Origin: an uncultured beta proteobacterium
GTDB lineage: Bacteria; Pseudomonadota; Gammaproteobacteria; Burkholderiales; Burkholderiaceae_C
Direction of reading: 5' to 3'
Assembly (NCBI GenBank): GCA_903853895.1
Contig: CAINUX010000135.1
Span: forward strand, 1-34,171
Length of the DNA stretch: 34,171 bases
Shown here: positions 1-6,353 of the stretch, piece by piece
Layout: the number at the start of each line of letters is the position of its first letter
Position numbering within the stretch: position 1 is the stretch's first letter
Translations under genes and position numbers: made by a program
The notes under the pieces: model-generated
What the model was told of the DNA's origin: nothing
Database searches by the model: none
Seen by the model: the letters and a program-made list of their open reading frames with translations, nothing else

Positions 1-66
1 CGTTTGATCGACAAAAAGGGTATCGATGTTGTGCTCGCAGATCTGCGCGCACGTGGCCAGGCATAA
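1..66 (+). CDS. rpmB: 50S ribosomal protein L28, C-terminal end (partial)
   Basis: Only the last 21 codons and the TAA stop lie in the window; the gene starts to the left. The residues ([19 protein letters not shown] and a final A) match the C-terminal tail of bacterial L28, a protein of the large ribosomal subunit. It is followed after 11 bases by rpmG, the usual rpmB-rpmG order, so the two are very likely co-transcribed. An AAGGAG sequence straight after the stop serves rpmG. Identification rests on the tail plus the neighbour. Confidence 0.9.
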   Translation, partial: RLIDKKGIDVVLADLRARGQA

Positions 67-77
67 GGAGCAGAACC

Positions 78-248
78 ATGGCAACCAAAGGCGGACGCGA
101 AAAAATCAAGCTGGAATCCACAGCCGGTACTGGTCATTTCTATACGACCAGCAAAAACAAAAAACTCATGCCCGAGAAAATGTTGATCAAGAAATTTGAT
201 CCCAAAGCTCGCAAGCATGTGGACTACAAGGAAATGAAGCTGAAGTAA
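78..248 (+). CDS. rpmG: 50S ribosomal protein L33
   Basis: A 56-residue basic protein beginning [20 protein letters not shown] and containing FYTTSKNKK and [11 protein letters not shown], the standard L33 signatures. It is a structural protein of the large ribosomal subunit near the E site. The zinc-binding CxxC pairs of the C+ form of L33 are absent, so this is the C- (zinc-independent) paralogue. The start is ATG at 78, with AAGGAG about 8 bases upstream. It lies 11 bases after rpmB, and a strong intrinsic terminator follows 25 bases after the stop, closing the operon. It is too short to appear among long ORFs but is unambiguous. Confidence 0.97.
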   Translation: MATKGGREKIKLESTAGTGHFYTTSKNKKLMPEKMLIKKFDPKARKHVDYKEMKLK

Positions 249-273
249 TTCAGGTTCTGCTTCTTGCAAGAAG

Positions 274-298
274 GCCCGCTTTTTTGGCGGGCTTTTTT
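274..298 (+). terminator. Intrinsic terminator of rpmB-rpmG
   Basis: A GCCCGC stem at 274-279 pairs with GCGGGC at 287-292 across a 7-base loop and is followed by six T residues (293-298). Its position 25 bases after the rpmG stop is that of a rho-independent terminator. Confidence 0.9.
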
Positions 299-344
299 AC
301 GTCTGTACCTTTGTAGACACAGCTTCCTTCTCTCGCCCGCCGCT

Positions 345-424
345 GGTGAGGGGCAGGCCTTTTGCTTCGTGTCCCCCGCCCTTCGGGCTCCTCCTTTACC
401 TACGCAAAAGACCTGCCCCTCACC
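345..424. repeat. Palindromic intergenic element, copy A
   Basis: A 20-base left arm (345-364) is complementary to the right arm (405-424) with one mismatch. The 40-base interior (365-404) contains CGTGTCCCCCGCCC and GGGCTCCTCCTTT, which themselves pair through CCCGCCC/GGGC. The same interior recurs in inverse orientation at 517-560 (copy B), so this is a repeat family and not a chance hairpin. No credible coding sequence covers it; the open frames here arise from the palindrome itself. It would form a large cruciform or RNA hairpin. Confidence 0.75.
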
Positions 425-490
425 AACTGCTGGAGTGACTGGCGCACTAAGGGCTTGCAAATTCAATATCCGGGGCACCCCAACTCGCCC

Positions 491-586
491 CAAGATCAGT
501 CGGGCTATGGGTTTTGCGCAGGGAAAGGAGGAGCCCGCGCAGCGGGCGGGGGACACGGAGCAAAACGCATAGCCCGACTGATCTGG
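491..586. repeat. Palindromic intergenic element, copy B (inverse orientation)
   Basis: 26-base arms at 491-516 and 561-586 are complementary with two mismatches. The 44-base interior (517-560), read on the reverse strand, matches the interior of copy A almost base for base (CGTGTCCCCCGCCC, GGGCTCCTCCTTT), with a 4-base length difference at the central loop. The outer arms are unrelated to those of copy A. Together with copy A it fills most of the 419-base gene-free stretch between rpmG and the desaturase; the remainder shows no gene. Confidence 0.75.
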
Positions 587-618
587 AACAAGCAAGACGC
601 CCGGACTCTCAGCACGAA

Positions 619-646
619 AGGAAGCCCGCAAAAAACGGGCTTTCCT
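619..646 (-). terminator. Probable terminator of the rsmB-desaturase unit
   Basis: AGGAAGCCCG at 619-628 pairs with CGGGCTTTCCT at 636-646 with one bulged base. It lies about 22 bases beyond the stop of the minus-strand desaturase gene. On the minus strand the loop is T-rich and the stem is followed by a short T run, so termination is plausible but not as clear as after rpmG. Confidence 0.6.
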
Positions 647-667
647 GAAGACGCTTTGAAGGGTCTA

Positions 668-1882
668 CTAAACGTGAGCAGCCCGCAGCCGCATAGAGAA
701 CTCGCGCAGTGCAGCAATGCCGCTCTCTTCCGCGCGATGGCACCAGGCTTGTAGGTCTGAGGTCAACTGCTCACGCGACACAGATGTGTTGAGCCACATC
801 TGGCGCAGCTCTTCGCGCATGGTGACCATCTTGTCCAGCATGGGCGACGCCGCGCGAGCCCTGGCCAGCTCGTCTGCCGCATGCGCGGGAACCTTCTCCA
901 CATCCCGGTGCATCCATCGCTTGGCCGCCTTGATGACAGCCGCATCGGCACTGCGCGCACGCATGGCCGCCAGTTCGACCCGCGCGGCAAGGCGCATGTC
1001 TTTGGCGTAAGTCGCCATCAATTCATAGCGGTTGGCGATCAACGCCTCAAGGGTTTTTTCGTCAGCCACCAGGCGAATGGCGCCAAAGGCGGCCTTGGGC
1101 GGGCGCTTCTTGACTTTTGCCAGACCCACGGCTTGCATCGCGCGGATGTATACCCAGCCGATGTCGAACTCGTACGGTTTCACCGACAACTTGGCGGACG
1201 TGGGATAGGTGTGGTGGTTGTTGTGCAACTCTTCACCGGCAATCAGAATGCCCCATGGCGAAATATTGGTACTGGCATCGGGCGCCTCAAAATTGCGATA
1301 GCCCCAGTAGTGGGCTGCGCCATTGATGATGCCCGCGGCCATCACTGGTGTCCACATCATTTGCACCGCCCACACCGCCAAACCAGCGACACCGAACAAC
1401 GCAACGTCAATCAACAACATCGATACAACGCCCATCGTGGAAAACCGCGTATATAGCTTGCGCTCCAACCAGTCGTTGGGCGTGCCATGGCCATAGCGGG
1501 CCATGGTCTCCGGTTTGGCAGCTTCCGCCCGGTACAGCTCATAGCCCTGCAGCAGCACCGTTCTGATGCCATGAACATGGGGACTGTGCGGGTCTTCAGG
1601 TTGCTCGCATTTGGCGTGGTGCTTGCGGTGGATGGATGCCCACTCCTTGGTCACCTGCCCGGTCGTCAACCACAGCCAGAAGCGGAAAAAGTGAGAAGCG
1701 ATCGGGTGCAGGTCCAGCGCGCGATGCGCCTGGTGGCGGTGCAAAAACACGGTCACGCTGATCATGGTGACATGCGTCAAAGCAAGAGTGACCAAGACAA
1801 TTTGCCACCATTGCAACCGCCACATGCCATGGGCCAGCCAATCAATGGCTGCACTGAAAACCGACCAATCCGTTACCTGCAT
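668..1882 (-). CDS. Membrane acyl-CoA (delta-9 type) fatty acid desaturase
   Basis: A 404-residue membrane di-iron desaturase that would introduce a cis double bond into a fatty acyl chain at the cytoplasmic membrane. All three histidine boxes are present: HRHQAH at residues 48-53, HRKHH at 85-89 and HNNHH at 220-224, which together ligate the two irons. Hydrophobic segments around residues 25-47, 62-75 and 150-185 fit the usual membrane topology. After the catalytic domain (ending near residue 265) there is a charged, alanine-rich helical extension of about 140 residues that is not part of the core family fold; its role is unknown. The start is ATG at 1882 with AAGGA upstream. It lies 29 bases after the RNA methyltransferase gene, probably in one transcript. 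Substrate (CoA or lipid-bound) is not decided by the sequence. Confidence 0.9.
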   Translation of the reverse strand: MQVTDWSVFSAAIDWLAHGMWRLQWWQIVLVTLALTHVTMISVTVFLHRHQAHRALDLHPIASHFFRFWLWLTTGQVTKEWASIHRKHHAKCEQPEDPHSPHVHGIRTVLLQGYELYRAEAAKPETMARYGHGTPNDWLERKLYTRFSTMGVVSMLLIDVALFGVAGLAVWAVQMMWTPVMAAGIINGAAHYWGYRNFEAPDASTNISPWGILIAGEELHNNHHTYPTSAKLSVKPYEFDIGWVYIRAMQAVGLAKVKKRPPKAAFGAIRLVADEKTLEALIANRYELMATYAKDMRLAARVELAAMRARSADAAVIKAAKRWMHRDVEKVPAHAADELARARAASPMLDKMVTMREELRQMWLNTSVSREQLTSDLQAWCHRAEESGIAALREFSMRLRAAHV

Positions 1883-1911
1883 ATTCCAGTTTCCTTCTCA
1901 ACGACCTATCA

Positions 1912-3183
1912 TTATTTCTTTTGCCAGACGGCTGCAAAAAAACCGTCTGTCGCGTGGCGATGCGGCCACAAACGCAAATACAGCTGGTTATTGTCGCCAC
2001 CACTGCACAGGCTGGCGGCGGCTTCAACCTTCAATTCAGCCAACACTTCTCCAGCCGACAAAGGCATGAAGTCCGGATTGGCGGCCGAGAATGCTTCCGC
2101 AATGGCCTCGTTCTCCTGTGGCAATACGCTGCAGGTGGCGTAAACAATACGCCCACCCGACTTCAGCATACGCGACGCGCTTTGCAGAATGGCCGTCTGC
2201 TTGACCGCCATCTCTTCCACGGCCTGCAGATTCTGTCGCCATTTCAGGTCCGGGTTGCGCCTCAGCGTGCCCAAGCCTGTGCACGGCGCGTCCACCAGCA
2301 CCCGATCCATCTTGCCGGTCAGACGCTTGACCCGGTCATCACGCTCATGCGCAATCGCCGCTGGGTGCACATTCGACAAACCACTGCGCTTGAGCCGCGA
2401 TTTGAAGGCATCCAGCCGGTGCGCCGACGTATCAAACGCGTACAGGCGCCCGGTGCTGCGCATGGCTGCACCAATGGCAAGCGTCTTGCCACCGGCACCG
2501 GCGCAAAAGTCGGTCACCATCTCGCCGCGCTTGGCGTCCAGCAGCATGGACAACAACTGCGAGCCTTCGTCCTGCACCTCAAAATCGCCGCGCATGAAGG
2601 CTTCATTCTTGTTAAGTGCGGGCTTGCCGGCGATTCGCAAGCCCCATGGGGAAAATGGCGTGTTGACGGCCTTGATGCCGGCCTTAGCCAGTTCCTTTTG
2701 TACATCGGCGCGCTTGGCCTTGAAGGTATTGACGCGCAAATCCAAGCCAGCGCCCAGGTTCAGTGTCTCCACCATGGGCCAGAATTCGGCGCCCAGCTGA
2801 TCCTTGAGCGGCTGTACCAGCCACTCGGGCAGGTTGTGGCGGTGGCGCTCCATCAAATCGTTGGGGCTGACCTTTTCACACTGGTCCAGCCAGTTGATTT
2901 CCTGCTCGGTCAGGGCACTGCGCAAGAAGTCACCGGGACCGTAAAAGCCCAGAATCGCCAGCCGCCGCTCCTTGGGGCCGCTGCCCGAGGGTGCCAGGTG
3001 GTCAAACAACAATTTCTTGCGCAGCACGGTGTACACCGTCTCGGCCATGGTGGCCCGCTCACGCGGACCCAGCCCACGGTTGTCGCGGAAAAAACGCGAC
3101 ACGATGGCGTCGGCGGGGTGGTCGAATTTGAGGGTGAGCCTTACGAGTTCGGCGCAGGCGTCTAAAAGAGCTTTTGGGTGCAT
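1912..3183 (-). CDS. RsmB/NOP2-family RNA (cytosine-5) methyltransferase
   Basis: A 423-residue SAM-dependent methyltransferase of the NOL1/NOP2/Sun family, the group of RsmB (16S rRNA m5C967). It has an N-terminal helical RNA-binding part (about 1-140), then a Rossmann catalytic domain. The SAM-binding motif is DFCAGAGGKT (residues 225-234). The two family cysteines are present: the general-acid PC motif DAPCTGLGTLRRNPD (C301) and the nucleophile motif YATCSVLPQENE (C351). It ends with the ATDGFFAAVW motif. The start ATG at 3183 begins MHPKALLDACAELV. It lacks a long NusB-like domain typical of full RsmB, so the exact rRNA position is uncertain. It heads a two-gene minus-strand unit with the desaturase and is divergent from the DUF1653 gene. 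Confidence 0.88.
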   Translation of the reverse strand: MHPKALLDACAELVRLTLKFDHPADAIVSRFFRDNRGLGPRERATMAETVYTVLRKKLLFDHLAPSGSGPKERRLAILGFYGPGDFLRSALTEQEINWLDQCEKVSPNDLMERHRHNLPEWLVQPLKDQLGAEFWPMVETLNLGAGLDLRVNTFKAKRADVQKELAKAGIKAVNTPFSPWGLRIAGKPALNKNEAFMRGDFEVQDEGSQLLSMLLDAKRGEMVTDFCAGAGGKTLAIGAAMRSTGRLYAFDTSAHRLDAFKSRLKRSGLSNVHPAAIAHERDDRVKRLTGKMDRVLVDAPCTGLGTLRRNPDLKWRQNLQAVEEMAVKQTAILQSASRMLKSGGRIVYATCSVLPQENEAIAEAFSAANPDFMPLSAGEVLAELKVEAAASLCSGGDNNQLYLRLWPHRHATDGFFAAVWQKK

Positions 3184-3257
3184 AAGCTACGATTGTCCCA
3201 TGAGCCGCCGGGCCGCCCCAAGGCGAATACCCCAGCGCACAGCGCGAAGGCACGTAA

Positions 3258-3518
3258 ATGCATATTGAAAACCTCCCTCCTTTGACCCCAACCCCGCCCG
3301 GCCTGTACCGCCACTACAAGGGGAATTTGTACGAAGTGCTGGACACCGTGCGACACAGCGAAACCCTGGCACCCATGACCCTGTACCGCGCCTTGTATGG
3401 CGAGCGCGGGCTGTGGGTCCGACCGGCGGCCATGTTTGCCGAAAACGTGGTGATTGACGGCGTCGAACAAGCCCGCTTTGCCAGACTCGCGGATCACGCT
3501 GCTGCGTCGACGTCTTAG
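3258..3518 (+). CDS. DUF1653 domain protein
   Basis: An 86-residue soluble protein whose centre reads GLYRHYKGNLYEVLDTVRHS, followed by ALYGERGLWVRP and MFAENV, the signature of DUF1653, a small conserved bacterial domain of unknown function. No signal peptide or membrane segment is seen. The start ATG at 3258 follows a purine-rich GAAGG about 7 bases upstream. It is divergent from the RNA methyltransferase with about 74 bases between the starts. The same frame stays open and protein-like for another 48 codons after its TAG stop (see 3519-3873), which may be chance or the trace of a lost downstream gene. Confidence 0.85.
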   Translation: MHIENLPPLTPTPPGLYRHYKGNLYEVLDTVRHSETLAPMTLYRALYGERGLWVRPAAMFAENVVIDGVEQARFARLADHAAASTS

Positions 3519-3873
3519 TTCACGCGGATTTACCGGGCATTTACCTCCGTGCATGCCGATGAAACGCAGCACAGTGATAGTGGGCCCTTCACCGCGGTTG
3601 GGGTGCTGTTGCACCCGGTGCAACGCCGCGGTGCCATCGACCATCTGGAGTTCTTGCCACCATGAAACCGTATTTGTGGGTACTGACCGCCTTCGTCTTC
3701 ATCTCGTCTTTTTTTAATGGTGCCTGACCTCTCTCGAAGACAGTGAGGCCAGCAGCCGCCAGCTGTACCAGAACCTGCTGCCGGACCAAAAACATGGCGA
3801 ATACGCGCCTGGGCGCCTTCCTGGCACCGCTGCTGCGCGGGTGAACACCCTGCTCGGCAGGTTCAGCCAGTAA
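3519..3873 (+). pseudogene. Possible decayed small genes downstream of DUF1653
   Basis: No intact gene is recognised, but two protein-like stretches are visible. First, frame 3519-3665 (optional GTG at 3549) reads FTSVHADETQHSDSG and later GAIDHLEFLPP, and ends in a TGA overlapping an ATG at 3662 (ATGA). Second, that ATG opens a short hydrophobic start, MKPYLWVLTAFVFISSFFNG, which stops at 3725-3727. A different frame then continues from 3718 as LTSLEDSEASSRQLYQNLL to a stop at 3871-3873, as if a frameshift near the T7 run (3709-3715) broke a membrane-anchored protein of about 70 residues. No family was recognised. It is equally possible that this is non-coding sequence. Confidence 0.3.
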
Positions 3874-3954
3874 ACCAGAACAAACTTCGCCGAGACGGCC
3901 CTGCCGTAGGCTCCCAGGGAGCGGCGACTCCAAGGGCCTGCAAAGCAAAAATAT

Positions 3955-3969
3955 TACCCAAATTGGGTA
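3955..3969. promoter_or_regulatory. Orphan operator-like palindrome
   Basis: TACCCAAATTGGGTA is a perfect 7+1+7 palindrome in AT-rich sequence, followed by TATCTAATAC, which could serve as a -10 region. Palindromes of this shape are typical binding sites of small HTH repressors such as antitoxins of toxin-antitoxin loci. No such gene is visible nearby; the flanking region 3519-4035 has no intact gene. Confidence 0.35.
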
Positions 3970-4008
3970 TTATCTAATACGACAAGGGTATTTTCACGAA
4001 AAAAACGG

Positions 4009-4060
4009 CATCTAGCCCTCGTGGAATATCAATAGTTTGCTACATATTTTGTAGCAAACC
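4009..4060 (+). repeat. Dispersed CTAGCCCTC repeat, copy 1 (at purN 3' end)
   Basis: CTAGCCCTCGTGGAAT at 4012-4027 is identical over 16 bases to 27540-27555 and closely related to the reverse strand at 18508-18569 and 20531-20590. The right part is a perfect 9-base inverted repeat (GTTTGCTAC at 4035-4043, GTAGCAAAC at 4051-4059) that carries the last codons and the stop of purN on the minus strand. Confidence 0.7.
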
Positions 4061-4633
4061 AGCAATCGCTCGCGGGTAGATCACGTGCTCCTGTGTCAGT
4101 ACCCGGGCCGCCAGAGCCTCCGCCGTATCACCGGGCAGCACCGGAACCACGGCCTGCGCCAGGATGGGGCCATGGTCCAGTTCGGCGGTGACCTGGTGCA
4201 CCGTCACACCGGCAAATTGGCAGCCCGCGTCAATGGCGCGCTGGTGCGTGTGCAATCCCGGGAAGGCGGGCAACAGCGAGGGATGGATGTTGAGCAAGCG
4301 CCCTGCGTAGCGGCCCACAAAGCCTGGCGTCAGGATGCGCATGAAGCCCGCCAGCACCACCAGCACCGGCGCACCGGGCGTATCGAAGCGGTCGATCAGT
4401 GCGGCCAGCGCGACGTCAAACTCCTCGCGAGAGGCAAAGGCCTTGTGGTCCAGCACCTCGGTGGCAATGCCCTGCTCGCGGGCAAAGACCAGGCCTTTGG
4501 CGTCAGCCTTGTTGCTGATCACCGCGGCAATCCGGGCACCCAACCGTTCGGCCCATGCCTCACGTTGGGCCGTTCTTACGATGGCCGCCATGTTGGAACC
4601 GCCGCCTGAGATCAAAATTACGATGTTCTTCAT
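4040..4633 (-). CDS. purN: Phosphoribosylglycinamide formyltransferase (GAR transformylase)
   Basis: A 197-residue cytoplasmic enzyme that transfers a formyl group from 10-formyl-tetrahydrofolate to GAR in purine synthesis. The phosphate-binding loop SGGGSNM is at residues 9-15. The catalytic triad is complete: N115 and H117 in LLNIHPSLLPAFPG and D153 in ELDHGPI. The length is normal for the family. The start was placed at ATG 4633 (MKNIVILISGGG) because an upstream in-frame extension to 4705 has no family similarity. The C-terminal residues GLLQNM and the TAG stop lie inside a 9-base hairpin belonging to a dispersed repeat, so the original end of the gene was probably replaced. It is divergent from a 32-residue ORF and stands alone. 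Confidence 0.95.
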   Translation of the reverse strand: MKNIVILISGGGSNMAAIVRTAQREAWAERLGARIAAVISNKADAKGLVFAREQGIATEVLDHKAFASREEFDVALAALIDRFDTPGAPVLVVLAGFMRILTPGFVGRYAGRLLNIHPSLLPAFPGLHTHQRAIDAGCQFAGVTVHQVTAELDHGPILAQAVVPVLPGDTAEALAARVLTQEHVIYPRAIAGLLQNM

Positions 4634-4725
4634 GTCGGCGGGAATTATCGCCGGGGTGGCGCTGCCCGCATGCGCCACCGCACGATGCGCTCCTCGCCGC
4701 AACATTCACAAAATCCACATCGACC

Positions 4726-4824
4726 ATGAAAGACGACGCCTATGCCTACAACTTTGACCAGCAAGGCCCGATGGCCAGCCTCAGTATTGAAGGCACCAGG
4801 ATTTCGCCGATCAAGAAGCGCTAA
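4726..4824 (+). CDS. Small ORF, 32 residues, unknown
   Basis: ATG at 4726 opens MKDDAYAYNFDQQGPMASLS and ends in IKKR before a TAA. The peptide is soluble with an acidic, tyrosine-rich front and a basic tail, and its composition looks protein-like. It is divergent from purN (93 bases between starts) and lies 55 bases before the YceH-family gene. No strong ribosome-binding site is seen. It could be a short leader-like peptide, a relic of a longer gene or chance. Confidence 0.35.
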   Translation: MKDDAYAYNFDQQGPMASLSIEGTRISPIKKR

Positions 4825-4879
4825 ACCGTAGCGGGGCTAGGACCTGATAATTGCGGCGGTATCCGTAATTGAATCTGAA

Positions 4880-5581
4880 ATGTCCACCATGTCCTCTCTG
4901 CCCTCCCCGCTACCGCATCCGTCTATCACGCTGACGGCGATTGAAGCCCGCGTGCTGGCCACCCTGATGGAAAAGGCTCGCACCGTGCCCGACAGCTACC
5001 CGTTGTCGCTCAACACCCTGATGCTGGGCTGCAACCAGAAGAGTAGCCGTGAGCCGCTGATGAATGTGACCGAAGCCGAGATCGCCACGGCGCTGGATAC
5101 GCTGATGCCGCTGAACCTGGTGCGCGAAACCAGTGGCAGCCGGGTGGCCCGCTATGAGCACAACTTTCAGCGCGGTGTGGGCGTGCCCGAGCAGTCAGCC
5201 GTGCTGCTGGGACTGCTGATGCTGCGCGGACCGCAAACCGCCGGTGAACTGCGCCTGAACGCCGAGCGCTGGTACCGCTTTGCCGATATCTCATCGGTCG
5301 AAGGCTTTCTGGAGGAAATGCAAGACCGCTCGGTGGAAAAAGGCGGGCCGCTGGTAGTCAAGTTGCCCCGCGCCAGCGGCGCCCGTGAACAGCGCTGGGC
5401 GCACCTGCTGTGTGGTGCGGTGGACACCCTGCAAACCGGTGCGAGCCGGTCCACAGAAGGGCAAGCTGGCAGCAACACCCATGAGCGCATCGACCGGCTG
5501 GAGGCCGAGGTGGCGAGCCTGCGGGCGACGGTCCAGCGACTGTGCGAGGAACTGGGTGTCTCCCAGTCAAACCCGATCTAG
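4880..5581 (+). CDS. yceH: YceH-family (UPF0502/DUF480) protein
   Basis: A 233-residue soluble protein. Residues 16-100 carry the family signature: [20 protein letters not shown], then [20 protein letters not shown], in which NQKSSREP is nearly invariant. The family folds as two winged-helix modules: the second here spans about residues 105-185 ([20 protein letters not shown]). The C-terminus (about 200-228) is a predicted coiled coil ([20 protein letters not shown]) as in YceH homologues. The molecular function is not established; DNA binding is suggested only by the fold. The start was taken at ATG 4880; a second in-frame ATG (codon 4) is possible. Neighbours give no functional link. Confidence 0.88.
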   Translation: MSTMSSLPSPLPHPSITLTAIEARVLATLMEKARTVPDSYPLSLNTLMLGCNQKSSREPLMNVTEAEIATALDTLMPLNLVRETSGSRVARYEHNFQRGVGVPEQSAVLLGLLMLRGPQTAGELRLNAERWYRFADISSVEGFLEEMQDRSVEKGGPLVVKLPRASGAREQRWAHLLCGAVDTLQTGASRSTEGQAGSNTHERIDRLEAEVASLRATVQRLCEELGVSQSNPI

Positions 5582-5646
5582 GGTCCGCTCGGCCCGTTGG
5601 TGCCGGCGCCCATTCGCACGGAGCCCTGAGTCTCCAAAAGCTTCCA

Positions 5647-6117
5647 CTATTTCTTGTATACGCCCGACCCCACGAACGTATTGCCTACGCGTTCGACATA
5701 AACCACTTTGTCATCCATCTTTTCTGTCACCGGATTGCGAAACTTGAATGACTCCGACCATCCCTTTCCTTTGGTCTTGGACAACTCCACCAATACTTGA
5801 ATGATGAGCTTGCCATCGGGGTCTTTCAGCCCGATTAAATCTTTACCGACCAACTTGGGATTGGCGCCGTGTGCCAGGTTTTTCCCGTTCAAGTCGTAGG
5901 CGAACACGTAAAGGTCGCGGTCCTTGAAAGTCTTGCCATTGGTGAATTCCTCATAAGCCTTCTCAGGTCCGTTGGCGGCAATATACGCAACTGCCTTCTT
6001 GACCATGGCCTCCGCTTCGGCGGGCGTTCCCTGGTCAGCAGCGAAGGCGGCACCGGTCATCATCAGGCTCAGGGCGGTCGCCCCAAGAGCGGCCTTAAAG
6101 AAGGAGAACAAATGCAT
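5647..6117 (-). CDS. Secreted single-cache-domain protein
   Basis: A 156-residue protein with a clear signal peptide (cleavage likely after residue 26, AAFA before ADQG). The mature part reads as one small cache-like domain: AMVKKAVAYIAANGPEKAYE, then DRDLYVFAYDLNGKNLAHGA, LVGKDLIGLKDPDGKLI and KVVYVERVGNTFVGSGVYKK. Cache domains normally form the extracellular sensor of chemoreceptors and kinases; this one is free-standing in the periplasm, as in many betaproteobacteria. It has no membrane anchor or output domain. It stands alone, with its own upstream region shared divergently with the acyl-CoA dehydrogenase operon. Ligand unknown. Confidence 0.8.
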   Translation of the reverse strand: MHLFSFFKAALGATALSLMMTGAAFAADQGTPAEAEAMVKKAVAYIAANGPEKAYEEFTNGKTFKDRDLYVFAYDLNGKNLAHGANPKLVGKDLIGLKDPDGKLIIQVLVELSKTKGKGWSESFKFRNPVTEKMDDKVVYVERVGNTFVGSGVYKK

Positions 6118-6185
6118 GGTTGGGACCTCATGATTGGTGAATGGTTAGATCACGCACAACCCAGACCCATATCAGGAAGGGTGTA

Positions 6186-6214
6186 CCTACTCAGTCTAGG
6201 TTTACCGAGTAAGG
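6186..6214. promoter_or_regulatory. Imperfect inverted repeat in the divergent promoter region
   Basis: CCTACTCAGT (6186-6195) and ACCGAGTAAGG (6204-6214) are near-perfect inverted copies (core TACTC/GAGTA) about 70 bases upstream of the cache-protein start and 140 bases upstream of the acyl-CoA dehydrogenase start. It could be an activator or repressor site; no regulator is encoded nearby. Confidence 0.25.
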
Positions 6215-6310
6215 CTGCCAAAGGGGATTACCCTTGAAACCCCACGTAAAACCCGCGCGAAACGCACTGCCTGCTTGCTCAGGTGTCACAACCTGGACAG
6301 AGTTAACCGA

Positions 6311-6318
6311 ACGATCGT
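6311..6318. promoter_or_regulatory. Candidate TetR-type operator before the acyl-CoA dehydrogenase operon
   Basis: ACGATCGT is an 8-base palindrome within CCGAACGATCGTGCT, 36 bases upstream of the start. Fatty-acid-responsive TetR regulators (FadR/PsrA/AcdR-like) commonly bind ACG-CGT palindromes at such sites. This is inference from position and shape only. Confidence 0.3.
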
Positions 6319-6353
6319 GCTAAAAACCGGTATGTCTACTTGGAGATTTATTG

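Noticed and set aside
224-754. Several overlapping ORFs on both strands after rpmG
   Set aside because: They are produced by the palindromic repeats; frames on both strands look alike and none has a ribosome-binding site or family match.
1921-3165. Open frame of 414 codons opposite the RNA methyltransferase
   Set aside because: The minus-strand gene has all methyltransferase motifs; the opposite frame has none.
3589-3948. 119-codon minus-strand ORF between DUF1653 and purN
   Set aside because: Arg/Pro/Ala-rich, no known motif, no start signal; it overlaps sequence that reads better on the plus strand as decayed fragments.
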